Of a DNA stretch of 38,569 bases, positions 1 through 8,609 are shown one piece after another (position 1 is the stretch's first letter; every line of letters begins with the position of its first letter). A program made the position numbers and the translations under genes. The notes under the pieces are model-generated. The model was given only the letters and a program-made list of their open reading frames with translations, was not told the origin of the DNA and searched no databases. The DNA comes from Rhodocyclales bacterium (lineage in GTDB: Bacteria > Pseudomonadota > Gammaproteobacteria > Burkholderiales > Rhodocyclaceae): positions 1 to 38,569 of the forward strand of contig JACPUD010000025.1 of NCBI GenBank assembly GCA_016192435.1, read 5' to 3'.

Positions 1-3000
1 CATGGTGCGCGCCGTGACCCGCAGCGGCAGCAGTTCCGAGCCATAGGCGTTGTCCAGGCGCAGGATGCCGAAGCGCTGCAGCGAGGTGCCGAGCGAAGCG
101 GCGCTCGACAGCGTCACGCCGTCCGCGTCGACCGGCAGGGTGGTCACCGTCACCGTGGTCGGCAACGCCGGATCGGTCGGTCGGCTGATCTCGTGCAGGG
201 CGGTGACGGTGGTGCTGCCGGCAGCCCAGTTCGCGGCAGCCGGCGCGGTCGCGCTGGCGGTCAGGTCGGCGCCGGCCGGCTGGGATGGCGCCCAGGTGCT
301 GACGGCAAAGCCGTAGCCGGGACTGGCGGCAGAGGCCGGCGCCGCACCCCAGACCAGCAGCGGGAGCTTGGCCCAGCTGCTGCTGCCGTCTCCGACGTAA
401 TTCTGGGTCGTGCCATTGCCCGCATTCTGGGCCGTCAGCGTGAACACCGTGGTGAATCCATCCTGGCCGAAATAGGTGAAGGGCGTTGCTCCGGTGGCGC
501 AGGCCTGGGTCACGGTCGGCGAGGTGAGGGCGAAATGGTCCGGAATGAAGCGGCCGAAATAGGGCGAGGTGATCGTCCCGCCCGAGGTATTGGTGCCGCC
601 GAAATAGCAGCCATATTTGCCGTTGCCGTCCAGCACGTTCGGATCGGCCGGATCGACGGCCGTGCCGACCTTATTGTCGATGAAGCATTCCGGTGTGGCC
701 TTGCTGCGATCGACATCGGCAAAACTGCCGTCGTCATAGATGCCCCAGGGTGCGAAGCGGAAGCTGCCGACTTCCGAATAGCTGAACGTCGTGCCTTTGG
801 AAATCCAGCCGGTGGCGAGCGTCGCCGGCGCGAAGCTGCCGCTGAGAATGCCGGTTTGCACGGCGCCGGCGTGGGCTTCGAGCCTGTTGCTGTTGACCAG
901 CGCGGTACCGGTGTAACCGTTGACCGAGGCGGCGTCCAGACCGAAGTTGGTGCCGGCCTTGACGGTCGGCGTACCGCTCATTCCGGTATTGCTCGCATCG
1001 GGCGAGCTCAGGCTGAAGCTGGGTGGCCGGATCGCGAAGTTGTCGGAAGAGCAGGCCGTCGTCGCGCCGCTGACCATGCGCACGCGCACGTCCGGCGCAG
1101 CATTCGCATAGTTGAAGGTGAAGGTTCGCCGTCCGGCATCTGCCCCGGTGAAGGTGTAGGGCGAGGCCGGCGCGGTGGGGTTGGCCAGTGAGGTCGTGCT
1201 GCAGGTGCCGGGTGCGACCCCGGTTTGATCGACCAGGTCGACAGTGACCGCACCCGTGAAGCCGGTGTTGATCACCCCGGCGGTGAGGGCCATCACATCG
1301 ACCGCAAATGCCGTACCGGCCAGCTTGGTGTAGATCGGCGTGCTGGGGTTGCTTCCCGTTTCCGCCGCGTCGAAGGCGCAGGCATTCGATGAGTAGGTGA
1401 GCGAGCAGTCGCCGCTGGTGGCGCCGTTGTAGCAAATCGCGGTCATGCTGCTGGGCGCAGTCGCGCTGCCGCCCAGGGTCACCGTGCCGGTGGTCGGCTT
1501 GCTCAGGGTCACCTGCACCTGTCCGCTGCTGAAGGTGACCGGGTCGGTCGACCAGGTGGCGCCGGCGATGCCGGCCAGGTCCACGGTTACGCTGTTGGGA
1601 TAGAGCGCGGTACACGCCGCGTTGGCGCAGGCCTTGATGGTGAGGGTTTCGGGCGCGCAGGTCAGGGCGCTGCCATCGTGAATGATGCGCACATGATCGA
1701 GCACCGGCGTCGAAATTGGTTGCGCCGTGCACACCGTGAGGTTGTCGATTTCATGGACGTTGGTCGCGCCTCCGGTCGAGGCGGTGAAGGAAAAGAACCA
1801 ATAGGGAGGCACGGCGGCCTGGGTCGCGATCGCTTTGGCGTCGTAGGTGGCGATCACGTTGGCATAGCTGGTGCCGGTACCGGTGAGATCGCGATCGACG
1901 GTGACGAAGGCATTGGTGCCGTTGCTGTGATCCACTGTCACCCGGTAGCGGTGAGCGGTCACCGCTGCCGGTTGCGGACGCAATGCGAGCAGGACACCGC
2001 GGTTGTCATTGTTGCCGCCGGTGAAGGTGATCGGCCCGATGGCCCCTGCCGCCGCTAGCGTCGCGTAGTGGATGGCGACGGTTTCGTCGTTGCCCTGATT
2101 CGATTCGAAGCACAAGGACTCGTTCCAGGTCAGCCCGCCGGTCACCGAGGCGCTGAGACTGCAACTGTTATTGTTGTTGATGTGGCCGGCGAACAGCATC
2201 ATCGCGTCAGGGGTCACGGTGGACATCGATCCCGAGGTCACGTTGTTGCTGTTGACGGTGTCGGCGGTGTGGCTGGCGGCGTAGGCCACGTCGAAGGGCG
2301 TCGTCGTATCGACGCCGCGAAACGCGGTGCAGCCGGCGACGATGCCGCCGCCAACGGTATGGGTAAAGGTCGGATTGGTTTCCGCGGCGGACGCGGCCTT
2401 CTTGTAGAACAGCGACGAGCGCGGATTGCCGGAGCCGGTCTGCGCCAACTGATAGACCTGGGCCCAGCCGCCGGTAGCGACGCTGTGGGCGGTATTGTCG
2501 TTCGATGTCGCGGCGCACAGCAGCAGGTCGTCCGCCTGGTGGCCGGGCAGGGTCGGCGTCACATTGCCGCCGTTCGCCGCCGCCAGGGTGCCGGCGCCGA
2601 CGTGGGTGATCGCCGGCAGCGCCACCGCCTGGTCGATGCCGGGGCTCAGCACACCCGACTGGGTGTGGTAGTTGTAGCCGCTCTGGTCGGAGCCGGAGCC
2701 GCGGATGGTAACCGAGTCGGCTTGCGCGCCGGGACCATCGACGCGGCCCTCGGTGGGATTCGAAAAATTGCCGTATTCGTCGAGGCCGACGCCGATCCAG
2801 CCGCCGGCGAAGCCGGGACAGCCCCCCGGCGTCGTGCAGTCGGAACCCGGGTTGCTCTTCTGCGCATAGCCAAGCGAGCCCCCGAAAGCGCCGGCCACCG
2901 GCGCGATCGAGGAATCGGACAGGGTCAGGACCAGGCCGTCGGCGCCGGTGCCGCCGTAAGTCAGTAAGTCGAATTCGGCCACCACCTTGTTGCCGGCGCC

Positions 3001-5076
3001 GGGGAACAGGCGCTGCAGGTGCACCGCGGTGGCCCGGTTGCCGGTGGCATCGGTCAGGCGCAGGCGGTTGCTGACGATCTCCGCATCGAGTGTAGTGCCG
3101 ACGCTCTTGGTGCGAGTCCAGTTCCCGGTTTCGAGCAGGGTGCTGCGGTTGAAATCGTCGGTGAAGCACAGTGATGGCGCGGTGAAGGTCACCTGCGCCG
3201 TCTGGGTGATGGCGATCGAATCGGTGCTGTCGGTCGCGGTGTAGGTGATCGGCCCCTCGGTGGTGCCGTTCTTGACGCTGAAGGTAGCGATGCCGCTGGC
3301 ATCGGTGGTGCCGCTGAGGGTGGTGATCACCGAACTGCCGAAATCTGCGGCGAGCGTTACGGTCTTGCCCGGCACCGGCGTGCCCGCGCTGTCTTTCAGG
3401 GTCACCGTGATCGTCGCCGTGGTGTAGGTGTCGGCCGGCACCGAGGTCGGCACGGCAAGCACCGTCGACGTGGCGGCGCTGACCGCGCCATGGGGGGTGA
3501 TGGTGCCCATCGCCACGCCTGTATCGTAGTTGCCGTGGGTGTCCTTCTGGAACACCTTGTAGGTATAGGCCTGGCCGGCGGTCAGGGCCGCGGTCGTGCA
3601 TTCCCCCGAACTGCTGCCCGGGCCGTCGATCCTGGACAATGCCGTGGATGCGGCCGACGAGACCACGCAGGCGACGGTTGCCGTGCCGTTGGTGGCGCCG
3701 AAGGCCGGGGTCGAGCCTTCGGCCGGCACCTCGCTGCCGGCCGACGCGCCGGTCCAGCGATAGATCACCGAGCCGGCCGTGGTGACGAAGTCGCCTGCCG
3801 CGGAAGTCGTCCAGCTCAGCGTGGTCTGGCTGTTGCCCGTGACGCCACTGGCCGCGGTGGCGCCCGCCGGGGAAAGATTGTCGATGGTCAGCGCGGTTGC
3901 GTTGGTATCGCTGCCGGAGTGGGTGTTGGGCCCGGCCCAACTGGTCACCGGAGCGGTAATCGCGTAATCGGCGCCCGGCACTGCGGGCATCGCGGCATGG
4001 CTCAGGGGCGTGACGCGGACCTTGAAGCTCGTCGGCGTCGTCGTCGCCGTCATGCCCGCGACGGCGATGGTGTTGGATCCGGCAAGTGGCGCGGCGGTGG
4101 AGCCCAGTACGGTGTTGGCGTTGTCGGTGATCGCCAGCAGTCCGACGCCATTGCTGGTCGACAGGTTGACCGTGACGGAAGTGATGGCCTCCGTGCCGGC
4201 GCTGGTCTGCAGGGTGAACAGGTCGACGTCGGTGGCGCCGGCGCCGGGAGCGATGGTCGCCGCCGCCGGGTCGGTGCCGGTGGCCAGCGTGGTGGTAGGT
4301 ATGGGCTTGAGTGCCAGCGAGATTGCGCCCTTGTACGAGGTGGTCGCCAGCGTAACGGTGGTCGTGGTGTACGGCCCTGCCGTGGCCTTGACGCCCGTAG
4401 CCAGGCAATGCCCGCCGCCCTGGCTCGCAGTATTGGTGTTGTCGGTCCGTTCCGTCAGGCTTGCCAGGTCGGCATTGGTCCAGGCGGAGCAATTGGCGGT
4501 GTTGCTGAAATTGCGGCTGTTGGAAGTGAGCAGGACCACCAGGGTCTCGGCCGATGTCGTCGTGGCGCCGGGGATGCTGCCCGTCGTATCGTTGACCCCG
4601 CCGTCGTTGCCGCCGGCGCCCGTATCCCAGGGATCGCCCGAAGTGATGACGCCCGAGAAACAATGGATTTGACCCGTCGTGTGGTCTCCCGAGTCGCCAA
4701 CCACCGGCGCCGGATCGCCACCGACGGTGCGCTTCCAGAACAAGGCCAGGCGGGAAGCCGGGTTGGTGGCTGCCGTGCCGGCAAACTGCGGCGACCAGGT
4801 GGGCACTTCGACAAAACCATTCGCGGTCGTCAGCGCGATGGCTTGGTTCTCCGATTCGACAGCGAGCAGACAGACATCGTTGGCCGCCATGCTCGCCGGA
4901 TAGGGCGGAGTGATGGTTCCCGTCCCCGCCGTGAACGTGCCCGAGGCTCGATAGGCCGGCTCAACCGCACCTGCTTCTGTCTGCGGAAGCAGAACGGCCG
5001 CCACAGCAACAAGGACCATGGGAAGGAGTCGAGCGGAAATCCGCTGCTGCCTGAAAAGCGAAAGCATCGAGCTCAT
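1..5076 (-). CDS. Very large DUF6701/MshQ-like secreted adhesin, C-terminus outside window
   Basis: An open frame of 1692 codons runs without a stop from ATG 5076 to the left edge, so the C-terminus is missing. Residues 1-37 look like a Sec signal peptide (basic start, hydrophobic LLPMVLVAVAAVLL, small residues near 37). A roughly 220-residue beta-rich module (about 38-257, ending LALKPIP) recurs at about 815-1034 (ending LALRPQP). Ig/fibronectin-like stretches follow, including a Big-1-like repeat near 540-625. An L-type-lectin-like domain starts at DDFNR (about 638) and ends with a GFTAATG-type segment (about 1095-1117). From about 1128 the Cys-rich DUF6701 region begins; GRFIPDHF near 1508 is a hallmark of that family. 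It is last in the pseudopilin operon, so I infer a surface or pilus-tip adhesin exported with the MSHA-like pilus. An ATG at 5067 is an alternative start. Confidence 0.85.
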   Translation of the reverse strand, partial: MSSMLSLFRQQRISARLLPMVLVAVAAVLLPQTEAGAVEPAYRASGTFTAGTGTITPPYPASMAANDVCLLAVESENQAIALTTANGFVEVPTWSPQFAGTAATNPASRLALFWKRTVGGDPAPVVGDSGDHTTGQIHCFSGVITSGDPWDTGAGGNDGGVNDTTGSIPGATTTSAETLVVLLTSNSRNFSNTANCSAWTNADLASLTERTDNTNTASQGGGHCLATGVKATAGPYTTTTVTLATTSYKGAISLALKPIPTTTLATGTDPAAATIAPGAGATDVDLFTLQTSAGTEAITSVTVNLSTSNGVGLLAITDNANTVLGSTAAPLAGSNTIAVAGMTATTTPTSFKVRVTPLSHAAMPAVPGADYAITAPVTSWAGPNTHSGSDTNATALTIDNLSPAGATAASGVTGNSQTTLSWTTSAAGDFVTTAGSVIYRWTGASAGSEVPAEGSTPAFGATNGTATVACVVSSAASTALSRIDGPGSSSGECTTAALTAGQAYTYKVFQKDTHGNYDTGVAMGTITPHGAVSAATSTVLAVPTSVPADTYTTATITVTLKDSAGTPVPGKTVTLAADFGSSVITTLSGTTDASGIATFSVKNGTTEGPITYTATDSTDSIAITQTAQVTFTAPSLCFTDDFNRSTLLETGNWTRTKSVGTTLDAEIVSNRLRLTDATGNRATAVHLQRLFPGAGNKVVAEFDLLTYGGTGADGLVLTLSDSSIAPVAGAFGGSLGYAQKSNPGSDCTTPGGCPGFAGGWIGVGLDEYGNFSNPTEGRVDGPGAQADSVTIRGSGSDQSGYNYHTQSGVLSPGIDQAVALPAITHVGAGTLAAANGGNVTPTLPGHQADDLLLCAATSNDNTAHSVATGGWAQVYQLAQTGSGNPRSSLFYKKAASAAETNPTFTHTVGGGIVAGCTAFRGVDTTTPFDVAYAASHTADTVNSNNVTSGSMSTVTPDAMMLFAGHINNNNSCSLSASVTGGLTWNESLCFESNQGNDETVAIHYATLAAAGAIGPITFTGGNNDNRGVLLALRPQPAAVTAHRYRVTVDHSNGTNAFVTVDRDLTGTGTSYANVIATYDAKAIATQAAVPPYWFFSFTASTGGATNVHEIDNLTVCTAQPISTPVLDHVRIIHDGSALTCAPETLTIKACANAACTALYPNSVTVDLAGIAGATWSTDPVTFSSGQVQVTLSKPTTGTVTLGGSATAPSSMTAICYNGATSGDCSLTYSSNACAFDAAETGSNPSTPIYTKLAGTAFAVDVMALTAGVINTGFTGAVTVDLVDQTGVAPGTCSTTSLANPTAPASPYTFTGADAGRRTFTFNYANAAPDVRVRMVSGATTACSSDNFAIRPPSFSLSSPDASNTGMSGTPTVKAGTNFGLDAASVNGYTGTALVNSNRLEAHAGAVQTGILSGSFAPATLATGWISKGTTFSYSEVGSFRFAPWGIYDDGSFADVDRSKATPECFIDNKVGTAVDPADPNVLDGNGKYGCYFGGTNTSGGTITSPYFGRFIPDHFALTSPTVTQACATGATPFTYFGQDGFTTVFTLTAQNAGNGTTQNYVGDGSSSWAKLPLLVWGAAPASAASPGYGFAVSTWAPSQPAGADLTASATAPAAANWAAGSTTVTALHEISRPTDPALPTTVTVTTLPVDADGVTLSSAASLGTSLQRFGILRLDNAYGSELLPLRVTARTM

Positions 5077-5107
5077 AACCTGATCCTGGGTTCCGAGTAA
5101 CTCATGA

Positions 5108-5137
5108 TTTCAAGAGTTGGCGCTGGCGCGACGGCGA
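5108..5137 (+). repeat. Interspersed 30-bp repeat, copy A
   Basis: Between mshP and the DUF6701 gene. Core AGTTGGCGCTG. It matches copy B at 25 of 30 positions without gaps. Confidence 0.5.
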
Positions 5138-5156
5138 TCAGTCGGCAGCTTCATGG

Positions 5157-5642
5157 TCAGAAGGTAACCGAAACGCGGCGCTCGACATAGAGCGGGCCGG
5201 GGTTGACGATGTTGGGGCAGGCGACGGTATTGGCGGTCCAGCCGGCGACAGGCTGGCTGCAGGCGGTGGCGGTGATGCTGTAGATGGTCGGACCGCTGTT
5301 GCCGTCCGCTGTCGCCGTACATTCGACGGTGATCGTGAAATCGGCCAGAGTGGTCGCGGCGGGGACGAAGGACGTGGTTGCCGCCGGACAGGCGCGCAGG
5401 TTCGCGTCGGTCGAGGTGTAGCCGAAGTTGTAGGCCGCGGTGGCCTGCACTTGGTACAGGCCCCATTCGAGTCCTGCCCGCGCCGCGGAATAGGCGCGCA
5501 CGCCCTGCACGTCGAGCGCCGAGCCGATCTGCTGGCTGGTGGAAATGTTGACGATGAAGGCGCCCAGCGCCGCCAGCACGACCAGGATGAATATGGCCGA
5601 GACGATGGCGAAGCCGCGGATGCGTTCGGCGTGCAATCTCAT
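5157..5642 (-). CDS. mshP: MshP-like pilus assembly protein
   Basis: A 161-residue protein with a short basic N-terminus (MRLHAERIRGFAIVSAIF) and one hydrophobic helix at about 10-32, followed by a pilin-like globular part. It resembles MshP/PilX-type minor components of MSHA-type IV pili. It lacks the canonical FTLIE cleavage context, but GFAIVSAIFILVVLAAL keeps the hydrophobic pilin helix. The start ATG at 5642 overlaps the stop of the upstream gene in an ATGA arrangement, indicating translational coupling. The very large DUF6701 gene follows after an 80-base gap, the usual mshOPQ order. Family assignment is from helix type, size and context. Confidence 0.8.
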   Translation of the reverse strand: MRLHAERIRGFAIVSAIFILVVLAALGAFIVNISTSQQIGSALDVQGVRAYSAARAGLEWGLYQVQATAAYNFGYTSTDANLRACPAATTSFVPAATTLADFTITVECTATADGNSGPTIYSITATACSQPVAGWTANTVACPNIVNPGPLYVERRVSVTF

Positions 5643-6508
5643 GGCGCGTTATCGACGTGGACCTGCTGGAACAGCGTGACGCTCTCGCCACCCGCAGTCA
5701 AAGTGAGCTGCACGAACAGCAGGCCGCTGCGGCCGGTGGCGTTGGCGGTGTATTCGACCACGCAGCTGGCGCCGCCGGCCAGCGTCGCCGAACTGCCGCC
5801 CGCAGGCGGCGTGGCCTGGACGACATTGAAGCCGTAGTTCCAGTGGCGCGTCAAGTTACCGGCCGCCGCCACCGGACAGGCGAAGCTGACCGCCCGGACA
5901 GCGCCGGGTACGACCTGGAAGCGGGCACTCGGCGAGGGCAGCGGGGGCGACTGGGCGGCAAAGGGATTGGCGTCGAGGGTGATGACGTTGCCGGCAATCC
6001 CGCTTACCTTGGCGATGTTGCAGCCGCCGGCGAGACAGGTGCTGCCGTCGTAGTTGTAGGCATTACCCGGCTCGTAACCCGGACCGAGGTTGTAGACCAC
6101 GATGAAGTCATTGGCCGCGATGGCCGGGTTGACGGGCATGGTGCCGAGCGCGTCGAAGTTCTTGTCGGCGCTGCTGGTGAAGCTCAAAAAGTCGCCGCCG
6201 GTGGAGCCGTCGCCTGGGTCGCGGTAGCGCCCGCCGACGCTGGTCATGATGAATTCGATGTAATTCACGCCACCCGCGCTGGTGACGCGCAGGCTGTTGG
6301 GCAGGGCCAGGCGGATGTCGCGCATCATCCGGCGCAGCGCGACATCCGCGGCATCGGTCAGTTCGGCGCGGCGCACGGCATCGACATAGCCTTCCACCGG
6401 CTTGGTGATGAACACGGCTACCATGCCGGCCAGGACGCCGGTGATCACGATGGCGATGACGGCTTCGATCAGGGTGAAGCCGGCTACGGATGCGGGGCGG
6501 CGCGTCAT
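5639..6508 (-). CDS. mshO: MshO-like prepilin (minor pseudopilin)
   Basis: A 289-residue protein starting MTRRPASVAGFTLIEAV. The prepilin cleavage motif is G/FTLIE with Glu at +5, followed by a hydrophobic helix (AIVITGVLAGMVAVFI) and a long globular domain, so it should be processed by a PilD-type prepilin peptidase. Length and position between an MshD-like and an MshP-like gene match MshO. Upstream in-frame starts would place the cleavage site far inside the protein, so ATG 6508 is chosen; it overlaps the preceding stop by four bases (ATGA), and the 3' end overlaps mshP in the same way. Confidence 0.85.
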   Translation of the reverse strand: MTRRPASVAGFTLIEAVIAIVITGVLAGMVAVFITKPVEGYVDAVRRAELTDAADVALRRMMRDIRLALPNSLRVTSAGGVNYIEFIMTSVGGRYRDPGDGSTGGDFLSFTSSADKNFDALGTMPVNPAIAANDFIVVYNLGPGYEPGNAYNYDGSTCLAGGCNIAKVSGIAGNVITLDANPFAAQSPPLPSPSARFQVVPGAVRAVSFACPVAAAGNLTRHWNYGFNVVQATPPAGGSSATLAGGASCVVEYTANATGRSGLLFVQLTLTAGGESVTLFQQVHVDNAP

Positions 6509-7050
6509 GGCAGGGCGTTGGGCGAATGACGGGTGCGGTAGCCTTGCAACTGGATGGTTTCGTTGCCCGAGACCACTGTCACGCTGATCAGCAGGGCAGC
6601 CTCGCCGCCGGAGGCGATGTCGTGGAGGGCCGCTGGAACGACCGTGACGTTGGCGGTGAAAGGCGCAAAGCTGTTCCCGGAAATGCTGCTGCCGATTGCT
6701 TCGCCGTTGTAGTCGAACACGTTGTCCCACGCCGATGCGGTAGCCCGTGCTTCGCCGGCCTTGGCCGTGACGGTGTTCTGCGCGGCAGTCGCCACGCTGC
6801 AGCCGGCGTAATTTGTCGCCGTCGCGGCATTGGCGTCGTCCGGGTCGCACCAGGTGAAGGGCTGCAGCATCACTTCTTCCAGCACCGCTTCGGCGATCGC
6901 CAGCGCCTGCTTCCTGACCATCGGGTCGGCGCTGGAACGGGCGGTGACATTGAGCACGGTCATGACGCCGACCAGCGCCACGCTGACGATGACGACGAAG
7001 ACGATCAGCTCGATCAGCGTCAGGCCGCGCTGATAGCGGCTAATGCACAT
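6505..7050 (-). CDS. mshD: MshD-like prepilin
   Basis: A 181-residue prepilin-type protein, MCISRYQRGLTLIELIVF, with the G/LTLIEL cleavage motif and a hydrophobic helix at about 10-32. The Cys-containing globular region (FTWCDPDD) resembles MshD/PilV-type minor pilins. It begins inside the 3' end of the mshC-like gene (11-base overlap) and its stop overlaps the mshO start, so the cluster is one tightly coupled operon. Assignment to MshD rather than another minor pilin rests mainly on gene order. Confidence 0.8.
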   Translation of the reverse strand: MCISRYQRGLTLIELIVFVVIVSVALVGVMTVLNVTARSSADPMVRKQALAIAEAVLEEVMLQPFTWCDPDDANAATATNYAGCSVATAAQNTVTAKAGEARATASAWDNVFDYNGEAIGSSISGNSFAPFTANVTVVPAALHDIASGGEAALLISVTVVSGNETIQLQGYRTRHSPNALP

Positions 7051-7537
7051 AGCCGGTCTCCGCTTCGACGCTGATGGTATAGGGCGAGTCGCCGGTCGCG
7101 GTGTAGACCCCCGCCGCCGACGGCACCCCGAGCGGAGTGAAACTCAGCGTCGCCGGGCCGGTCAGCGTGACGTTGGCGGGGGCGCAGACCTGGTTCGTCG
7201 CGCCGCCGCAGGCGCCGTCGGCAGCGGGCAGTGCCAGATTGCGCGGGAAGCTGCCGGCGCCTCCGCCCTCGGGAATGTCGTTGTCGATGGTCAGCGCCAG
7301 ATTGTTTGCGGCGAGGGTCACGCGCACGTTTCGGCGCTGCGCCACCGCCGACTTTCTGGCGTATTCGAGCGTCGATTTCACCTTGTCGCGATAGCCGATC
7401 TCGTCATAGCCCCGCAGCAGGTCGAAACGCGGCAGCACCACGAAGGCCATGATGCCGATGATGAGCATCACCGTGACCAGCTCGATCAAGGTAAAACCCG
7501 CGTCGTTTCGTCGTGGGAGGAATATCGGCTTGATCAT
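7040..7537 (-). CDS. mshC: MshC-like prepilin (GspH/FimT type)
   Basis: A 165-residue prepilin with an 11-residue basic leader, the G/FTLIELVTVMLIIGIMAF cleavage motif and helix, and a C-terminal domain with paired cysteines typical of GspH/FimT-like minor pilins. It is the first visible gene of the minus-strand pseudopilin operon; no mshA/mshB major pilin gene lies in the window. I see no clear Shine-Dalgarno before ATG 7537 and no obvious promoter in the 67 bases between it and the tRNA promoter, so transcription control is unresolved. Confidence 0.82.
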   Translation of the reverse strand: MIKPIFLPRRNDAGFTLIELVTVMLIIGIMAFVVLPRFDLLRGYDEIGYRDKVKSTLEYARKSAVAQRRNVRVTLAANNLALTIDNDIPEGGGAGSFPRNLALPAADGACGGATNQVCAPANVTLTGPATLSFTPLGVPSAAGVYTATGDSPYTISVEAETGYVH

Positions 7538-7604
7538 CCGGGCAGTCTAGCAAGTGCGCGCAAAACGGCGCAAGGCAATCCTCCGCGCAGCGGGTGCAAG
7601 CGCG

Positions 7605-7634
7605 TTGCCATGCGCGGGGACCAACGGGTATAAT
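7605..7634 (+). promoter_or_regulatory. Sigma70-type promoter of the tRNA gene
   Basis: TTGCCA at 7605-7610 and a perfect TATAAT at 7629-7634 are separated by 18 bases. Transcription would start near 7641, about 11 bases before the mature tRNA 5' end. Confidence 0.75.
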
Positions 7635-7651
7635 TCGCGGCCTCTCAGGAC

Positions 7652-7727
<76 letters not shown>

Positions 7728-7735
7728 AATTTCAG

Positions 7736-7769
7736 GGCCTGCCTCCATTTCGGTCGGCAGGCCTTGTGT
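7736..7769 (+). terminator. Probable terminator after tRNA-Thr
   Basis: An 8-base stem GGCCTGCC (7736-7743) pairs with GGCAGGCC (7756-7763) across a 12-base loop and is followed by TTGTGT, a weak U-rich tail. It lies nine bases after the tRNA CCA and 17 bases before the next gene. Confidence 0.55.
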
Positions 7770-7785
7770 CATTACAGGGGCGCTC

Positions 7786-8553
7786 ATGCAGATCAGGGAC
7801 AGTGTATTCATCATCACCGGCGGAGCTTCGGGCCTCGGTGCCGGTACCGGGCGGATGCTGGTGGAGCAGGGTGCCAAGGTGGTGTTGGCCGATCTGAACG
7901 AAGCGGCGGGCAATGCCCTGGCTGCCGAATTGGGCGGCGAAACGCGTTTCGTCGCCACCAATGTCGCCGACGAGGCGAGCGCCCAGGCCTGCGTCGCGGC
8001 GGCCGTGGCGGCATTCGGCGGCCTGCATGGCCTGGTCAATTGCGCCGGCATCGCGCCGGCCGAGAAAGTGCTGGGCCGGAACGGACCGCATGCGCTCGAT
8101 GTGTTCGCCAGGACCGTGACGGTCAACTTGGTCGGCAGTTTCAACATGATCCGCCTGGCTGCCGAAGCCATGAGCAAGGGCCAGCCGAATGCGGCCGGCG
8201 AACGCGGCGTGATCGTCAGCACGGCGTCGGTCGCCGCCTACGACGGCCAGATCGGGCAGGCCGCCTATGCCGCGTCGAAGGGTGGCGTGGTCGGCATGAC
8301 GCTGCCCATCGCGCGCGAACTGGCGCGCTTCGGCATCCGCGTCATGACCATCGCCCCGGGGATCTTCGAAACCCCGATGCTGCTGGGCATGCCGCAGGAG
8401 ATCCAGGACGCCCTGGGCAAGATGGTTCCCTTCCCGCCGCGCCTGGGCAAGCCCGCCGAGTATGCAGCGCTGGTGCGCCACATCGTCGAGAACGAGATGC
8501 TCAATGGCGAGGTGATACGCCTCGACGGCGCCATCCGCATGGCTCCCAAGTAA
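7786..8553 (+). CDS. Short-chain dehydrogenase, 3-hydroxyacyl-CoA dehydrogenase type 2-like
   Basis: A 255-residue classical SDR. It has the NAD-binding motif TGGASGLG near residue 11, an acidic residue after the second strand (ADLN) indicating NAD preference, NCAG near 87, and the catalytic Ser with YAASK near 164-168. The inserts and the [10 protein letters not shown] segment resemble the HSD17B10/3-hydroxy-2-methylbutyryl-CoA dehydrogenase group, which oxidises 3-hydroxyacyl-CoA to 3-ketoacyl-CoA in fatty-acid or isoleucine breakdown. The exact substrate cannot be read from sequence. A GGGG stretch precedes the ATG. It sits alone between a tRNA and ccoI, with no pathway partners in view. 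Confidence 0.88.
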   Translation: MQIRDSVFIITGGASGLGAGTGRMLVEQGAKVVLADLNEAAGNALAAELGGETRFVATNVADEASAQACVAAAVAAFGGLHGLVNCAGIAPAEKVLGRNGPHALDVFARTVTVNLVGSFNMIRLAAEAMSKGQPNAAGERGVIVSTASVAAYDGQIGQAAYAASKGGVVGMTLPIARELARFGIRVMTIAPGIFETPMLLGMPQEIQDALGKMVPFPPRLGKPAEYAALVRHIVENEMLNGEVIRLDGAIRMAPK

Positions 8554-8582
8554 CACCGGTCTGGTCCATTCGAACCGGAAAC

Positions 8583-8602
8583 CCGGATCGTGACCGATCC
8601 GG
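8583..8602 (+). other. Perfect hairpin just before ccoI
   Basis: CCGGATCG (8583-8590) pairs perfectly with CGATCCGG (8595-8602) around a TGAC loop. It ends seven bases before the ccoI ATG, where no Shine-Dalgarno is visible. No U-run follows, so a classical terminator is unlikely; an effect on mRNA stability or ccoI initiation is possible. Confidence 0.5.
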
Positions 8603-8609
8603 CCTGAAC

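Noticed and set aside
2207-4663. 818-codon Arg/His/Gly-rich reading frame on the minus strand
   Set aside because: Alternative frame of the DUF6701 gene; the composition is typical of frame-shifted GC-rich DNA, while the true frame is continuous for 1692 codons.
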